33,950 nucleotides of DNA from CAZABP01 sp964483245. GTDB taxonomy: Bacteria; Planctomycetota; UBA1135; UBA2386. The DNA is taken from the NCBI GenBank assembly GCA_964483245.1, contig CAZABP010000048.1, positions 1-33,950 on the forward strand. The letters are read 5' to 3'. This document shows, piece after piece, positions 24,729 to 33,783 of this stretch; within the stretch, counting starts at the first letter, position 1; each line of letters opens with the position of its first letter. The notes under the pieces were generated by a model, which ran no database searches, had not been told where the DNA came from, and saw only the letters and a list, made by a program, of their open reading frames with translations. Position numbers and translations under genes: made by a program.

Positions 24729-25490
24729 TCACGATTGCGGCGCGCGTGCCGCGGCCGCCAGCTGCTCCTGCCGCGTGCGGCCCATGACCAGGCCGAACGC
24801 AGTCGTGATGCCGAGCAGCGCGAACAGGATGTCGATCGCCGACAGGCTCTCGCGCAGGATCGCGACGTGGCCGAGCTCCCCCATCGCCGCTTCGACCACC
24901 TGCTCGCGCCATTCGCCGAACGACTCGACCATCGGGGTCGCCGGCAGCATCTGGCGCATCAGCTTCGCCTGCTCGCGGAACTCGGCGATCTGCATCTCGC
25001 CGATCTCGTCCTCGTCGACTTCCTCCTGCTCGGCCAGGAACGCGCGGATCGCATCGTCGCTGGCATCGTCACCCAGCTTCGCCAGCTCGCGCGTCGCCTC
25101 GAGTTGCGCCGCGTGCAGCTCGGGGGTCAGGCCGTTGCGGAGCTCGGTCGCGGCGGCTTGCCGCGCGAGCTCGATGCAGGTCAGCCGGCCGCCGACGATC
25201 GCGGCCAGCGCCAGCACCGCGCAGGTCGCCGCGACGACTCGTCCGCGCCCGCCGGCCCAGACTGCGCTGGCGCCAACCAACAGGCCGATCCCCCACGCCA
25301 CGTAGCCGACTTCGTACCCGGTGACCCAGGTCAGCCCGCCCCAGACCAATGCACCGGCGACCGCGGCGCCGGCGGCCGCGGCGATCGGAAACAGACCTGC
25401 GTTGCTGCTGCGATCGCAGGCAGCACAGCCGAGGACCCCCAGCGGCAGGCGGATCCCACAGGTCGGACAGGTCCGGGCATTCGTCGTCAT
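24729..25490 (-). CDS. zinc-ribbon membrane protein, tandem paralogue 1
   Basis: The product is 253 residues. The N-terminus has two CxxC pairs (CPTCGIRLPLGVLGCAAC), a zinc ribbon, followed by two to three hydrophobic helices around FPIAAAAGAAVAGALVWGG, GYEVGYVAWGIGLLVGASAV and VVAATCAVLALAAIVGG. An acidic, helical region (EEVDEDEIGEM) follows, then a last hydrophobic helix (AIDILFALLGITTAFGLVMG) before a short basic tail. A GGAGGAG sequence precedes the ATG. The next gene is a clear homologue without the zinc ribbon. Function unknown; the helix-plus-linker layout suggests a membrane sensor or scaffold. Confidence 0.8.
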   Translation of the reverse strand: MTTNARTCPTCGIRLPLGVLGCAACDRSSNAGLFPIAAAAGAAVAGALVWGGLTWVTGYEVGYVAWGIGLLVGASAVWAGGRGRVVAATCAVLALAAIVGGRLTCIELARQAAATELRNGLTPELHAAQLEATRELAKLGDDASDDAIRAFLAEQEEVDEDEIGEMQIAEFREQAKLMRQMLPATPMVESFGEWREQVVEAAMGELGHVAILRESLSAIDILFALLGITTAFGLVMGRTRQEQLAAAARAPQS

Positions 25491-25602
25491 GGCTCCTCCA
25501 GCGGAGCCGACTGCAGTCCCCTGCCGGCCATACCGTCGGCCGTGGGACTACACGCGCTTGACCGGATCGTGCGCTGGATGCGCCGGCCCGATGGGACCGG
25601 TG

Positions 25603-26361
25603 CTACGGCTGTTGCGTGTCCTCGGGTGTGGCGCGGGCCGCACGCCGCTCCGCCCGCGCGTGCGCGGCTGCTGCCTGCTCCTCCTGTTGCGTGCGCTTCA
25701 TGACCATGCCGAACGCCGTCGTCACACCGAGCAGGATGAACAGCAGGTCGATCGGTGACAGCGTCGCCTGCAGGATCTCCAGCCGGTCGAACTGTGCGTC
25801 GAACACCTCTCGCACCTGCGACTGCAGGCGCTGCACGAACTCGGCATGACTGGTGTCCGCCGGGAGGGTGGACATCCCCCGCAGGTGCGGCAGCGTTTCG
25901 CGGTTGAACTCCTCGACCTCTGCGTTCGTGACGCGATCGGGCTCCGCGGCGGTCGTCATCCCGTGCGCCACGAGGAACTGCCGGATCTCCGGCGTGGTCG
26001 GCTCGGCGGACATCTCGTTCAGCGCACGTGCCGCCGCGAGATCACGCGCGAACTCCTGCTCGCTCGGTCCAATGGACTCGAGTTCACCGAGTCCCTGCAT
26101 GCGCGCGAGCTCGATTCCCGCGAGGCGTCCGCCGGCGATCGAGAGCAGCGCGAGTACGCCCGCCGTGACCGCGATCGTCTGCCCGCGCCCGCCGCCGAGC
26201 ACCGCGCTGGCGCCGACCAACAACCCGATCCCCCAGGCGAGCCAACCGATCTCGTAGCCGGACAGGTGCGAAATCGCACCCCAGGCGACCGCCCCCGCGA
26301 CCGCCGCACCGACCATCAGCCATACGGGGCGACCGAACGATCGCTGCGGGGACTCCTGCAT
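25603..26361 (-). CDS. membrane protein, tandem paralogue 2 lacking the zinc ribbon
   Basis: The product is 252 residues and homologous to the neighbour: GYEIGWLAWGIGLLVGASAV here against GYEVGYVAWGIGLLVGASAV there, and SPIDLLFILLGVTTAFGMVM against SAIDILFALLGITTAFGLVM. The N-terminus starts directly before the first membrane helix and has no CxxC pairs, and the C-terminus is longer and Ala/Arg-rich. AAGGAG at 26371-26376 lies 9 nt before ATG 26361 but touches ATG 26370, so 26361 is chosen. The 112-bp spacer to the next gene has no terminator that I can see, so both may be co-transcribed. Function unknown. Confidence 0.8.
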   Translation of the reverse strand: MQESPQRSFGRPVWLMVGAAVAGAVAWGAISHLSGYEIGWLAWGIGLLVGASAVLGGGRGQTIAVTAGVLALLSIAGGRLAGIELARMQGLGELESIGPSEQEFARDLAAARALNEMSAEPTTPEIRQFLVAHGMTTAAEPDRVTNAEVEEFNRETLPHLRGMSTLPADTSHAEFVQRLQSQVREVFDAQFDRLEILQATLSPIDLLFILLGVTTAFGMVMKRTQQEEQAAAAHARAERRAARATPEDTQQP

Positions 26362-26370
26362 GCGTGCCAT

Positions 26371-26376
26371 CTCCTT
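26371..26376 (-). promoter_or_regulatory. Shine-Dalgarno AAGGAG deciding the start of the 26361 gene
   Basis: AAGGAG on the minus strand directly abuts the upstream ATG (26370) but is 9 nt from ATG 26361. The second spacing works for ribosome binding; the first does not. Confidence 0.7.
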
Positions 26377-26407
26377 GGAGGCGCAACTCTACGAGGCGCC
26401 CGGCGCC

Positions 26408-26446
26408 AAAAAAACGAGGCGCCCGGGGCAGGGATCCGGGCGCCTC
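26408..26446 (-). terminator. intrinsic terminator of the repeat-protein gene
   Basis: On the minus strand, downstream of the stop at 26537, a perfect 11-bp GC-rich stem (arms 26436-26446 and 26416-26426, 9-nt loop) is followed after one base by seven T residues (26414-26408). This is a textbook Rho-independent terminator and separates the giant gene from the paralogue pair. The arm sequence CGAGGCGCCCGG recurs at 26392-26403 on the plus strand, so an alternative pairing is possible. Confidence 0.9.
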
Positions 26447-26536
26447 TGCTCCGATCCTCGTGGCAGCGAGGACCGGCATGCGGAGCGCGGGATCCGGCCG
26501 GAGATCAGCGCCGGGCCCCGCGCGAGTCGTTCCGCG

Positions 26537-29500
26537 TCAGTTGCCGAACGTCCAGTGCGCGCCGTTCGTCGCATCCGCGCCGAGCGCGGAGTTGGTCGGG
26601 CCGACGACGGCCTGCGACGCGATCGTGACGCCGCGCAGCATGCCGAAGATCGGATCGAGCGGCAGCGTCATGCTCCAGCGCCCTTGCGCATCGGTCGTGA
26701 ACGACGTCAGCACGAACCAGGTCGCCGGGTCGATGTAGAGCGTCGCTCCCGCGCCAATCGCGATCGGCGTGCCGCGCAGGCTGACCATCAACGCGCCGCC
26801 GAGAGCCGGCAACGCATCCTGGACGCCGAGCTGCATGGCGCCGCCGACGACCGGATCGGTCACGGCGTGCTTTGGCATGCGGCCCTGCGCGCCGAACGCG
26901 ATGCCGACCTTCTTGCTCGCCGCACCCGGATCGAGACTCCAGAGCTCACTGCCCTTGATGTCGTCGTCGGCCGCGAACAGCAGCTTGCCGCTGCTGAGCA
27001 CGAACCAGTCCGGGAACGAGCCGAGCTTGCCCGGGACGAAGTCGAGCACGAGCTTGGTGCCGGCCGGCGTGCCGTCGGTCACGTAGATCTCGGATCCGAT
27101 CGTCGGGTCTTCGGCGCCGAACCACACGTAGCGGGAACCGCTGGCGACATAGCCGTAGCTCCAGGACGTTCCGGCTCCAGGCGCGATGTCCCGCAGCAGC
27201 TGCGTGCCGGCCGCGGTCCCGTCGGTGACGAACGGCTCCTCGCCGGTCGCCTGCGTCGAGGCGCGGAGGATGACCTTGCCGTTGACCGCGACGACCGGCC
27301 ACGGCGAGGAACCGCCGGAGCCGGGCTGCAGGTCGGCGACCAGCACGGTGCCAGCGGGCGTGCCATCGGACTTCCACAGCTCCGTGCCGTTCACGCCGTC
27401 GTTGGCGGAGAAGTAGAGCGTGGTGCCATGCACGAACAGACCACCGGGGAACGAGCCGTTGCTGCCGGACAGGATGTCCTTGAACAACGCGGTTCCGGCG
27501 GCGGTGCCGTCGGTGCTCCACAGCTCCTGGCCGACGGCCAGCTCGTTGGCGCGGAAGTAGATCCTCCCGCCCATCGTGACGAACTCGCTCGGCGCGCTCG
27601 AGGCAGTGCCGATGTTGATGTCGAGCAGCAGCGTGGTCCCCGCCGGCGTGCCGTCGGTGATCCACAGCTCGTTGCCGTTGGTGCCGTCGTTGGCCGAGAA
27701 CAGCGCGTAGCTGCCGAAGGCGGCGATCGAGTTCGGCGACGAGCTGGCGGTGCCCGGGTTGATGTCCTTCAACATCACCGTGCCGGCCGCGGTGCCGTCC
27801 GTGCTCCACAGCTCGATGCCGTTCGTGCCGTTGTTGGCGCGGAACAGCACGCGGCCGTGCAGCGCAGCGAACTGGCTCGGCGAGCCGGAGTTGGTGCCCG
27901 GCGTGATGTCGGCGACCAGCTGCGTGCCGGCAACCGTGCCGTCGCTGATCCACAGCTCGTTGCCGGCGGCTGCCGTCGTTGCCGTGAACAGCACCTTCGA
28001 GCCGTACGCGTACCAGTTGCGCGGCGAGCTGTTGGGGCTGCCCGGGTTGAGGTCACCGAGCGGGATCGTGCCGGCCGCGGTGCCGTCGGTGACCCAGGGT
28101 TCGATGCCGCCGAGGCCGTCGGTGGCCGCGAAGTACGTCTTGCCGGCCGCGTCGTAGAAGTACTGCGGCTGCGCGTCCCCGCTCGAGCCGGGCTTGGTCG
28201 GATTCAGATCGGCGACCAGCACAGTCCCAGCAGTCGTGCCGTCGGTGATCCACAGCTCGTTGCCGGCCGTGCCATCGGTCGCGGTGAACAGCACCGAGTT
28301 GCCACCGACGATCGGGGTGAGGAAGTTCGGTAGCGAGCTGTTCGCGGAGGACGTGCCCATGCCCGGGAAGATGTCCTTCAACAGCTGCGTGCCCGCCGCG
28401 GTGCCGTTGCTGATCCACAGCTCGGTACCGGTAGTCGCCGCATTGTCGGCGGCGCGGAACACGAGGTTGTTGCCGAGCGACGTCATCAGGTACGGCGAGC
28501 TGCCGTTCGTGCCTGGCGCGATGTCGGCGACCAGCGCCGTGCCGGCAGCCGTGCCGTCGGTGCTCCATAGCTCGATCCCGGTCACGCCGTCGTTGGCCGT
28601 GAAATACATCCGGTTGTTGTGGACCATCATGTAGTCCGGGTTGGAGCCGCTGCTGCCCGCGCGGATGTCGGCAACCAGCGCTGTGCCGGCCATCGTCCCG
28701 TCGGTCGCCCACAGCTCGCCGCCGGCGATGGAGTCACTGGCGCGGAAGTACAGCTTGCCGCCCATCGCGGCGAACGCGTACGGCGACGAGCTCGACGTGC
28801 CACTGTAGATGTCCTGCACCAGGAACGTGCCGGCCGCGGTGCCGTCGGTCCGCCACAGCTCGGTGCCGGTCGCGCCGTCGTTCGCGGCGAAGTACACCGC
28901 GCCGGCGTACGGCGTCAGGTAGATCGGCGACGAGCTCGCGGTCCCGCCGCGGAGGTCGGCGAGCAACGCCGTGCCGGCCGCGGTGCCGTCGGTGATCCAC
29001 AGCTCGGTACCGGTCGTCGCCTCGGTCGCGCGGAACACGGCCTTGTTGCCACCGATGTCGGTGATGAACTGCGGGTACGAGCCGCTGCTGCCGGGGTTGA
29101 TCTCCTTGACCAGGACCGTGCCGGCGGGCGTGCCGTCGGTCACCCACAGCTCGTTGCTGATCGTGCTGTCACCGGCCGAGAAGAAGACCTTGCTGCCGAC
29201 CTGCGCGAGCGACTGCGGGCGGTTGTTGATCCCGAACGTGCCGAGCTGCACCGTTCCGGCGGCCGTGCCGTCGGTCTTGTAGAGCGCCGATGCGGTGTTG
29301 CCCTGGATCTCGGCGCTGAAGTACAGCTCGTTGCCGACTGCCAGCAGGTGGTCCGGATTGGAATCCGCGGCCCCCGGCGCCAGGTCGGCAACCAGCTGCA
29401 GCGTGGCGGCCGGGCCGATCGTGCGCCACAGCTCGCGGCCGTGCGCCGGCGTGGTGACCGCCATGTACAGGTACCCGGCTGCGAGCTCGAACTTCTGCGA

Positions 29501-29665
29501 GCCGAACCGTGCACTGCGCGGCGCGGGACTCGCGCTCGGCGGGGTGCCCGGCTGCGTGTTGATGTCCTTGACGAGCTGCGGCGTCTGCGCCGGCAGCGCG
29601 AGTGCGCCCGCGAGCAGCGCGAGCGTCGTGAGGCCCGGGAGGCGGGCAGGAACGTGGTTGATCAT
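26537..29665 (-). CDS. giant secreted ELWxTDGTAAGT-repeat protein
   Basis: The product is 1042 residues. The start MINHVPARLPGLTTLALLAG has AAGGAG 4 nt upstream and a signal peptide ending LPAQ; the frame beginning at 29746 is rejected. About 18 units of roughly 49 residues follow, each with an ELWITDGTAAGTxLLxDI core and a spacer such as PGSSGSSP, then F/Y-rich strands (VLFTATD, LYFSAND). The same repeat is known in large extracellular proteins of Myxococcota and Planctomycetota (ELWxTDGT repeats). The last unit is degenerate (ELWSLDPGAASK). A separate C-terminal domain of about 100 residues (ALGGALMVSLRGTPIAIGAG, then TTDAQGRWSMTLPL) resembles domains I associate with large planctomycete exported proteins. 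It is probably a surface or extracellular adhesin-like scaffold. No catalytic motif was seen. Confidence 0.88.
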   Translation of the reverse strand: MINHVPARLPGLTTLALLAGALALPAQTPQLVKDINTQPGTPPSASPAPRSARFGSQKFELAAGYLYMAVTTPAHGRELWRTIGPAATLQLVADLAPGAADSNPDHLLAVGNELYFSAEIQGNTASALYKTDGTAAGTVQLGTFGINNRPQSLAQVGSKVFFSAGDSTISNELWVTDGTPAGTVLVKEINPGSSGSYPQFITDIGGNKAVFRATEATTGTELWITDGTAAGTALLADLRGGTASSSPIYLTPYAGAVYFAANDGATGTELWRTDGTAAGTFLVQDIYSGTSSSSPYAFAAMGGKLYFRASDSIAGGELWATDGTMAGTALVADIRAGSSGSNPDYMMVHNNRMYFTANDGVTGIELWSTDGTAAGTALVADIAPGTNGSSPYLMTSLGNNLVFRAADNAATTGTELWISNGTAAGTQLLKDIFPGMGTSSANSSLPNFLTPIVGGNSVLFTATDGTAGNELWITDGTTAGTVLVADLNPTKPGSSGDAQPQYFYDAAGKTYFAATDGLGGIEPWVTDGTAAGTIPLGDLNPGSPNSSPRNWYAYGSKVLFTATTAAAGNELWISDGTVAGTQLVADITPGTNSGSPSQFAALHGRVLFRANNGTNGIELWSTDGTAAGTVMLKDINPGTASSSPNSIAAFGSYALFSANDGTNGNELWITDGTPAGTTLLLDINIGTASSAPSEFVTMGGRIYFRANELAVGQELWSTDGTAAGTALFKDILSGSNGSFPGGLFVHGTTLYFSANDGVNGTELWKSDGTPAGTVLVADLQPGSGGSSPWPVVAVNGKVILRASTQATGEEPFVTDGTAAGTQLLRDIAPGAGTSWSYGYVASGSRYVWFGAEDPTIGSEIYVTDGTPAGTKLVLDFVPGKLGSFPDWFVLSSGKLLFAADDDIKGSELWSLDPGAASKKVGIAFGAQGRMPKHAVTDPVVGGAMQLGVQDALPALGGALMVSLRGTPIAIGAGATLYIDPATWFVLTSFTTDAQGRWSMTLPLDPIFGMLRGVTIASQAVVGPTNSALGADATNGAHWTFGN
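26945..29434 (-). repeat. about 18 in-frame tandem repeats of roughly 146 nt
   Basis: The coding repeats of the giant protein run from the first ELW (29434) to the last, degenerate ELW (26945-26947). That is about 17 intervals averaging 146 nt. Codon choice varies between units, so DNA identity is moderate, which implies old duplication kept by selection on the protein. Confidence 0.85.
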
Positions 29666-29798
29666 GGATCTCCTTGGGTGCGATCGCGGCCCGGGGGTCC
29701 GGGACCGTTGGCTGGAGATTGGCCGCTGCCAGCCGGCCGGGGACACGCCGCGTGGTCCGCGAGGCAGGGAGAAATCCCTGTCCCCGCGCAGCCGCCGG

Positions 29799-30737
29799 TC
29801 ACCGCGACGTCACGGCGCGCCCGGGCAGTTCGGCCGCGAGCGGTGTGGGTCGCCGGGCCAGCAGCAACACCGAAGCCACCCCGCCGAGGATCAATGCCGC
29901 CCCGACGGCAGTCTGCCAGCGGAACGGTTCCTGCCCGAGCCACGTGCCGATCGCCATCGCGACCATCGGGGTCAGGAACGCGATCAGGCTGAGCCGGTAC
30001 GCCGCAACATGGCGCATCAGCCAGAAGTACAGCCCGAACGTCAACACGGTCCCGACCAGCGCGAGGTACAGCACTGTGAACCAGGCGTGCCCGTTCCAGG
30101 TTGCCGCCGCGCCCCATTCGGCGGCCGTCGCCGCGAGCCCCAGCAGCGCACCGCCGAACAGCATCGCGTTGCGGTTCAGCAGTGCCGAGCTGATCCCGCG
30201 GCCGTGTCGTTTGACGAACATCGTGCCGATGCAGACGCCGAACGGACTGGTCAACAGCAGCAGCCCGAGTCCGACCGCCTGCGGGCTCAGCTCACGCAGA
30301 TCGGTCGCGAACAGGAACACGATCCCGGCGAAGGCGAGCACGAATCCCGCCCCCTGCACGAATCGCAGCCGCTCGCCCGGCAGGAAGAAGTGCGCGCCGA
30401 GCGCGACCATCAGCGGGAACGTCGACCACAGCAGGCTGCACAGTCCGGACGGCAGCACGCGCTCGCACCAGTAGATGACGCCGAACGACCAGCCACACTG
30501 CAGGAAGCCGAACAGCATCCACAGCCAGGCCGGCGGCGCCGTACCCCCTTCCCGGCGGCGCAGCCACGGCGCGATTGCCAGCATCACGGCACCGGCGATC
30601 AGGATCCGCGCGCCCGCGGAGGTCAGCGGCGGCAGCAACGCCAGGCCATCCTTGATCACGAACCACGTGCTGCCCCAGATCAGCACCAGCAGCGCGCAGA
30701 TCGCGACCACGAGCCCGCGGCCCGGCACGAACCCCAT
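29799..30737 (-). CDS. DMT-superfamily EamA transporter
   Basis: The product is 312 residues with about ten membrane helices in two EamA halves (about 10-140 and 155-290). Family signatures include VLIWGSTWFVIKDGLALLPP in the first half and LYLALVGTVLTFGLYFWLMRHV plus AFLTPMVAMAIGTWLGQEP in the second. DMT transporters export metabolites or amino acids; the substrate is unclear. The ATG at 30737 is used, and a TTG three codons earlier is possible. It follows korB by 21 bp on the same strand, so it may share that transcript. The 133-bp gap 29666-29798 upstream of the giant gene holds no gene. Confidence 0.9.
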   Translation of the reverse strand: MGFVPGRGLVVAICALLVLIWGSTWFVIKDGLALLPPLTSAGARILIAGAVMLAIAPWLRRREGGTAPPAWLWMLFGFLQCGWSFGVIYWCERVLPSGLCSLLWSTFPLMVALGAHFFLPGERLRFVQGAGFVLAFAGIVFLFATDLRELSPQAVGLGLLLLTSPFGVCIGTMFVKRHGRGISSALLNRNAMLFGGALLGLAATAAEWGAAATWNGHAWFTVLYLALVGTVLTFGLYFWLMRHVAAYRLSLIAFLTPMVAMAIGTWLGQEPFRWQTAVGAALILGGVASVLLLARRPTPLAAELPGRAVTSR

Positions 30738-30758
30738 GCTCGCCAAGCTTCGACCCGC

Positions 30759-31763
30759 TCAGTGCTCGCCGACGACCCAGGTCTCGCCTGCCAGCAACAG
30801 CGAGTCCAGATCCTGATCCGGCTTCGCCGCGCGCGCACGTTCGAGCTGGGCCTGCACGCCCGCCTCGAACACCGGACGGTCGACGTCGCGGAACACGCCG
30901 ATCGGGACCGGGTACTCACGCTCCGACATCATCGCCAGCGCCATCGCGGCGGCGACGTTGCCGGCGTCCTCCTCCCACACCATCGCCTGCGCCGGATCGT
31001 CGACGACCTGCGGTGCCAGGTTCGCGTCCAGGCGCAGCCCCTTGGTGCCGCCGGCGAACAGCAGCGGCTTGCCCTGTTCGAGCTGCAACGTGTGCGCGTC
31101 CCGCGCGTCCTTCTCGGTGAAGTGTGCGAACGCGCCGTCGTTGAAGATGTTGCAGTTCTGATAGATCTCGATCAGCGCGGTCCCCTGATGCGCGTCGGCC
31201 CGCGCGATCATCTGCTCGAGGTGCGCGCCGAAGATGTCGATCGAGCGCGCGACGAACGTCGCGCCGGCGCCGAGCGCGAGCTGGATCGGACGGAACGGCG
31301 CCTCGACCGAGCCGAGCGGGGTCGACTTCGTGACCTTGCCGGACTCGGAGGTCGGCGAGTACTGCCCCTTGGTCAGGCCGTAGATCCGGTTGTTGAACAG
31401 CAGGATCTTCAACCCGACGTTGCGCCGCAGCGCGTGGATCAGGTGGTTGCCGCCGATCGACAGGCCGTCGCCGTCCCCGGTCACGACCCACACGTCCAGC
31501 TTCGGATCGCTGAGCTTGACCCCGGTCGCGATCGTCGGCGCGCGCCCGTGGATCGTGTGGAACCCGTAGGTCTCCATGTAGTACGGGAACCGGCTCGAGC
31601 AGCCGATGCCGGAGATGATGACCGTCTCGTGCAGCTTCTTGCCGAGCTTGGCGAACGCAGCCTGCACCGAGTTCAGGATCGCGTAGTCCCCGCAGCCAGG
31701 GCACCAGCGGATCTCCTGGTCGGACTTGAAGTCCTTCTTCGTGAGCGGCGGTGTCGCGGTCAT
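30759..31763 (-). CDS. korB: 2-oxoacid:ferredoxin oxidoreductase, beta subunit
   Basis: This subunit binds thiamine diphosphate and one 4Fe-4S cluster and transfers electrons from oxidative decarboxylation of 2-oxoglutarate (or another 2-oxoacid) to ferredoxin. It is 334 residues. Cluster ligands are Cys21 and Cys24 (CPGCG), Cys55 (GIGCSS) and Cys204 (YQNCNIFND). The TPP motif runs from GDGDG (96-100) to NN (124-125) with SIGGNHLIHALRRN between. The start overlaps korA by ATGA, so the two are translated together. The 2-oxoglutarate assignment is the usual one for this subunit layout, not proven by sequence. Confidence 0.94.
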   Translation of the reverse strand: MTATPPLTKKDFKSDQEIRWCPGCGDYAILNSVQAAFAKLGKKLHETVIISGIGCSSRFPYYMETYGFHTIHGRAPTIATGVKLSDPKLDVWVVTGDGDGLSIGGNHLIHALRRNVGLKILLFNNRIYGLTKGQYSPTSESGKVTKSTPLGSVEAPFRPIQLALGAGATFVARSIDIFGAHLEQMIARADAHQGTALIEIYQNCNIFNDGAFAHFTEKDARDAHTLQLEQGKPLLFAGGTKGLRLDANLAPQVVDDPAQAMVWEEDAGNVAAAMALAMMSEREYPVPIGVFRDVDRPVFEAGVQAQLERARAAKPDQDLDSLLLAGETWVVGEH

Positions 31764-33640
31764 CGCAGTCCCTCCAGCGTCGTGCGGATGCGTTTCTCCA
31801 TCTCACCACTCGTGAACGGCCGACCCTGCACCTTGTTGAACGGCTCCGCGTCGACGAGGAACCGGGCGCGGATCAGCAGCGCGAGCTGCCCGAGGTTCAG
31901 CTCCGGAATCACGACCTTGCGGAACGAGCGGAGCAGATCACCGAGGTTCGGCGGGAACGGATTCAGATGGCGCAGGAAGCAGGCGGAGACCTTGGCCCCC
32001 TCCCGCTGCAGCTTCATGACGGCGCCGGTGATCGCGCCGCGCGTGGAACCCCAGCCGAGCACGAGCAGATCCCCCTGCGCCGGCCCGAGCGTCGTCGCCG
32101 GCGGGATGTCGTTGCTGATCCCGGCGATCTTGCCGGCGCGCGTGCGCACCATGTGCTCGTGGTTGTCCGGCTCGTAGTTGACGTTGCCGGTCACGTCCTG
32201 CTTCTCGATGCCACCGATCCGGTGCATCAAGCCCGGCGTCCCGGGGCGCGCCCATGGGCGGGCGAGTGTCTTGGGGTCGCGCAGATACGGCAGGAACCTG
32301 CCGTCGTCGCCGTTGGGCTGCTGCGCGAACGTGACCGCGATCTTTGGCAGGTCGGCGGCGCGCGGCACGCGCCATGGCTCGGCACCGTTGGCGATGTAGC
32401 CATCCGACAGCAGCAGCACCGGGGTCATGTACTTCACGGCGAGGCGGACGGCTTCGAACGCCGCCTCGAACGTGTCGGCCGGCGAGCTCGCGGCGACGAT
32501 CGCGACCGGACACTCGCCGTTGCGCCCGAACATCGCCTGCAGCAGATCCGCCTGCTCGGTCTTCGTCGGCAGCCCGGTGCTCGGCCCGCCGCGCTGCACG
32601 TCGATGACGACCAGCGGCAGCTCGGCCATGACCGCGAGGCCGATCGCCTCGGATTTCAGCGCGAGGCCGGGGCCGCTGGTCGACGTCACGCCGAGGCTGC
32701 CGGCGTAGCTGGCGCCGATCGCTGCCCCGATCGCCGCGATCTCGTCCTCCGCCTGGAACGTCACGACGCCGTGCTGCTTGTAGGCCGAGAGCTGGTGCAG
32801 GATGTCGCTCGCCGGCGTGATCGGATACGAGCCGAGCACGAGCCGCAGGTCGGCTGCCTTCGCCGCGGCGACCAGACCCAGACACAACGCGTGGTTGCCG
32901 GAGATGTTGCGGTAGGTCCCCGGCGCCATGAACGACGCCGGCGCGACCCGGTACGTGGTCTGGAAGATCCCCGCGATCTCGGCCCAGTTGTAGCCGGCCT
33001 GCAGCGTGCGGCGGTTGGCGTCGGCGATGTCCGGCTTGCTCTTGAACTTCTGCTCGATGAACCGCAGCGACGGGTCCATGTCGCGGTGGTAGAGCCAGTA
33101 CAGCACGCCGAGCGCGAACATGTTGCGGCAGCGGTCGCGCGTGCGCGTGTCGAGCGGCGAGTCCTTCAGCGTCTCGCGAGTCAACGCGGTCAGGTCGACT
33201 TCGATCAACCGGAAGCCGTCCAGCGAGCCGTCGGTGCGCGGGTCGACGTCGTACTTCGCCTTCTTCAGGTCGACCGGCTTCCAGGAGTCGGTGTTCAGGA
33301 TCAGGATCCCGCCCTGCTTCAGGTCGCGCAGGTGCGCCTTCAACGCGGCGGGGTTCATCGCGACCAGCACGTCCGGCTGGTCACCCGGCGTGTGGATGTC
33401 GAAGTTCGAGAACCGCAGCTGGAACGCGGATACCCCGGGCAACGTGCCGGCCGGCGCGCGGATCTCGGCCGGGAAGTCGGGGAACGTCGCGATGTCGTTC
33501 CCCATCAGCGCGGTCGTGCGCGTGAACTGATCTCCAGTGAGCTGCATGCCGTCGCCGGAATCGCCGGCGAAGCGGATCACGACCTGATCGAGTTCCTGGA
33601 TCTGCGTGTCGGCGGGAGCGCCGGTCTCGACGTGTTCCAT
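31760..33640 (-). CDS. korA: 2-oxoacid:ferredoxin oxidoreductase, fused gamma-alpha subunit
   Basis: The product is 626 residues. Residues about 18-195 form the gamma domain (VIRFAGDSGDGMQLTGDQF), and the alpha (pyrimidine-binding) domain follows with YPITPAS (272-278), FQAEDEIAAIGAAIGASYAG, STSGPGLALKSEAIGLA and QRGGPSTGLPTKTEQADL. This gamma-alpha fusion is typical of KorA/OforA. The last 140 residues form the domain III Rossmann region (LVLGWGSTRGAI). It is partnered by korB (4-bp overlap). A likely promoter with TATAGT lies about 50 nt upstream. With acnA it supports a TCA cycle, and possibly CO2 fixation if run in reverse. The latter is inference. Confidence 0.95.
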   Translation of the reverse strand: MEHVETGAPADTQIQELDQVVIRFAGDSGDGMQLTGDQFTRTTALMGNDIATFPDFPAEIRAPAGTLPGVSAFQLRFSNFDIHTPGDQPDVLVAMNPAALKAHLRDLKQGGILILNTDSWKPVDLKKAKYDVDPRTDGSLDGFRLIEVDLTALTRETLKDSPLDTRTRDRCRNMFALGVLYWLYHRDMDPSLRFIEQKFKSKPDIADANRRTLQAGYNWAEIAGIFQTTYRVAPASFMAPGTYRNISGNHALCLGLVAAAKAADLRLVLGSYPITPASDILHQLSAYKQHGVVTFQAEDEIAAIGAAIGASYAGSLGVTSTSGPGLALKSEAIGLAVMAELPLVVIDVQRGGPSTGLPTKTEQADLLQAMFGRNGECPVAIVAASSPADTFEAAFEAVRLAVKYMTPVLLLSDGYIANGAEPWRVPRAADLPKIAVTFAQQPNGDDGRFLPYLRDPKTLARPWARPGTPGLMHRIGGIEKQDVTGNVNYEPDNHEHMVRTRAGKIAGISNDIPPATTLGPAQGDLLVLGWGSTRGAITGAVMKLQREGAKVSACFLRHLNPFPPNLGDLLRSFRKVVIPELNLGQLALLIRARFLVDAEPFNKVQGRPFTSGEMEKRIRTTLEGLR

Positions 33641-33685
33641 TGGATGCTGGGCTGCGGCGCGTCCGGGCCGCCTTTGGGCGCGAGG

Positions 33686-33691
33686 ACTATA
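33686..33691 (-). promoter_or_regulatory. extended -10 (TATAGT) of korAB
   Basis: On the minus strand TATAGT preceded by TGC matches an extended -10 element. Transcription would start near 33679, leaving a leader of about 39 nt before the korA ATG (33640). No good -35 was found. The rest of the 143-bp spacer holds small hairpins (CGATC/GATCG near 33710) and repeat-like GGCGCCG text. Confidence 0.5.
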
Positions 33692-33783
33692 GCAACCCGT
33701 TCAGAGCGACGATCTTTCGCGATCGCAGCGGTCGGCTCGCACGGAGGCGCCGCAGCGGCGTCGGAGGCTGGTTTCGCCCAGGC

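Noticed and set aside
26945..29434. Tandem repeats as a CRISPR array
   Set aside because: The repeats are about 146 nt, in frame, translate to a known protein repeat and have no constant short repeat with unique spacers.
33755..33780. Third copy of the 63-bp dispersed repeat
   Set aside because: Only GCTGGTTTCGC and a nearby GCGGCG match copy B, with a gap. That is too short to claim.
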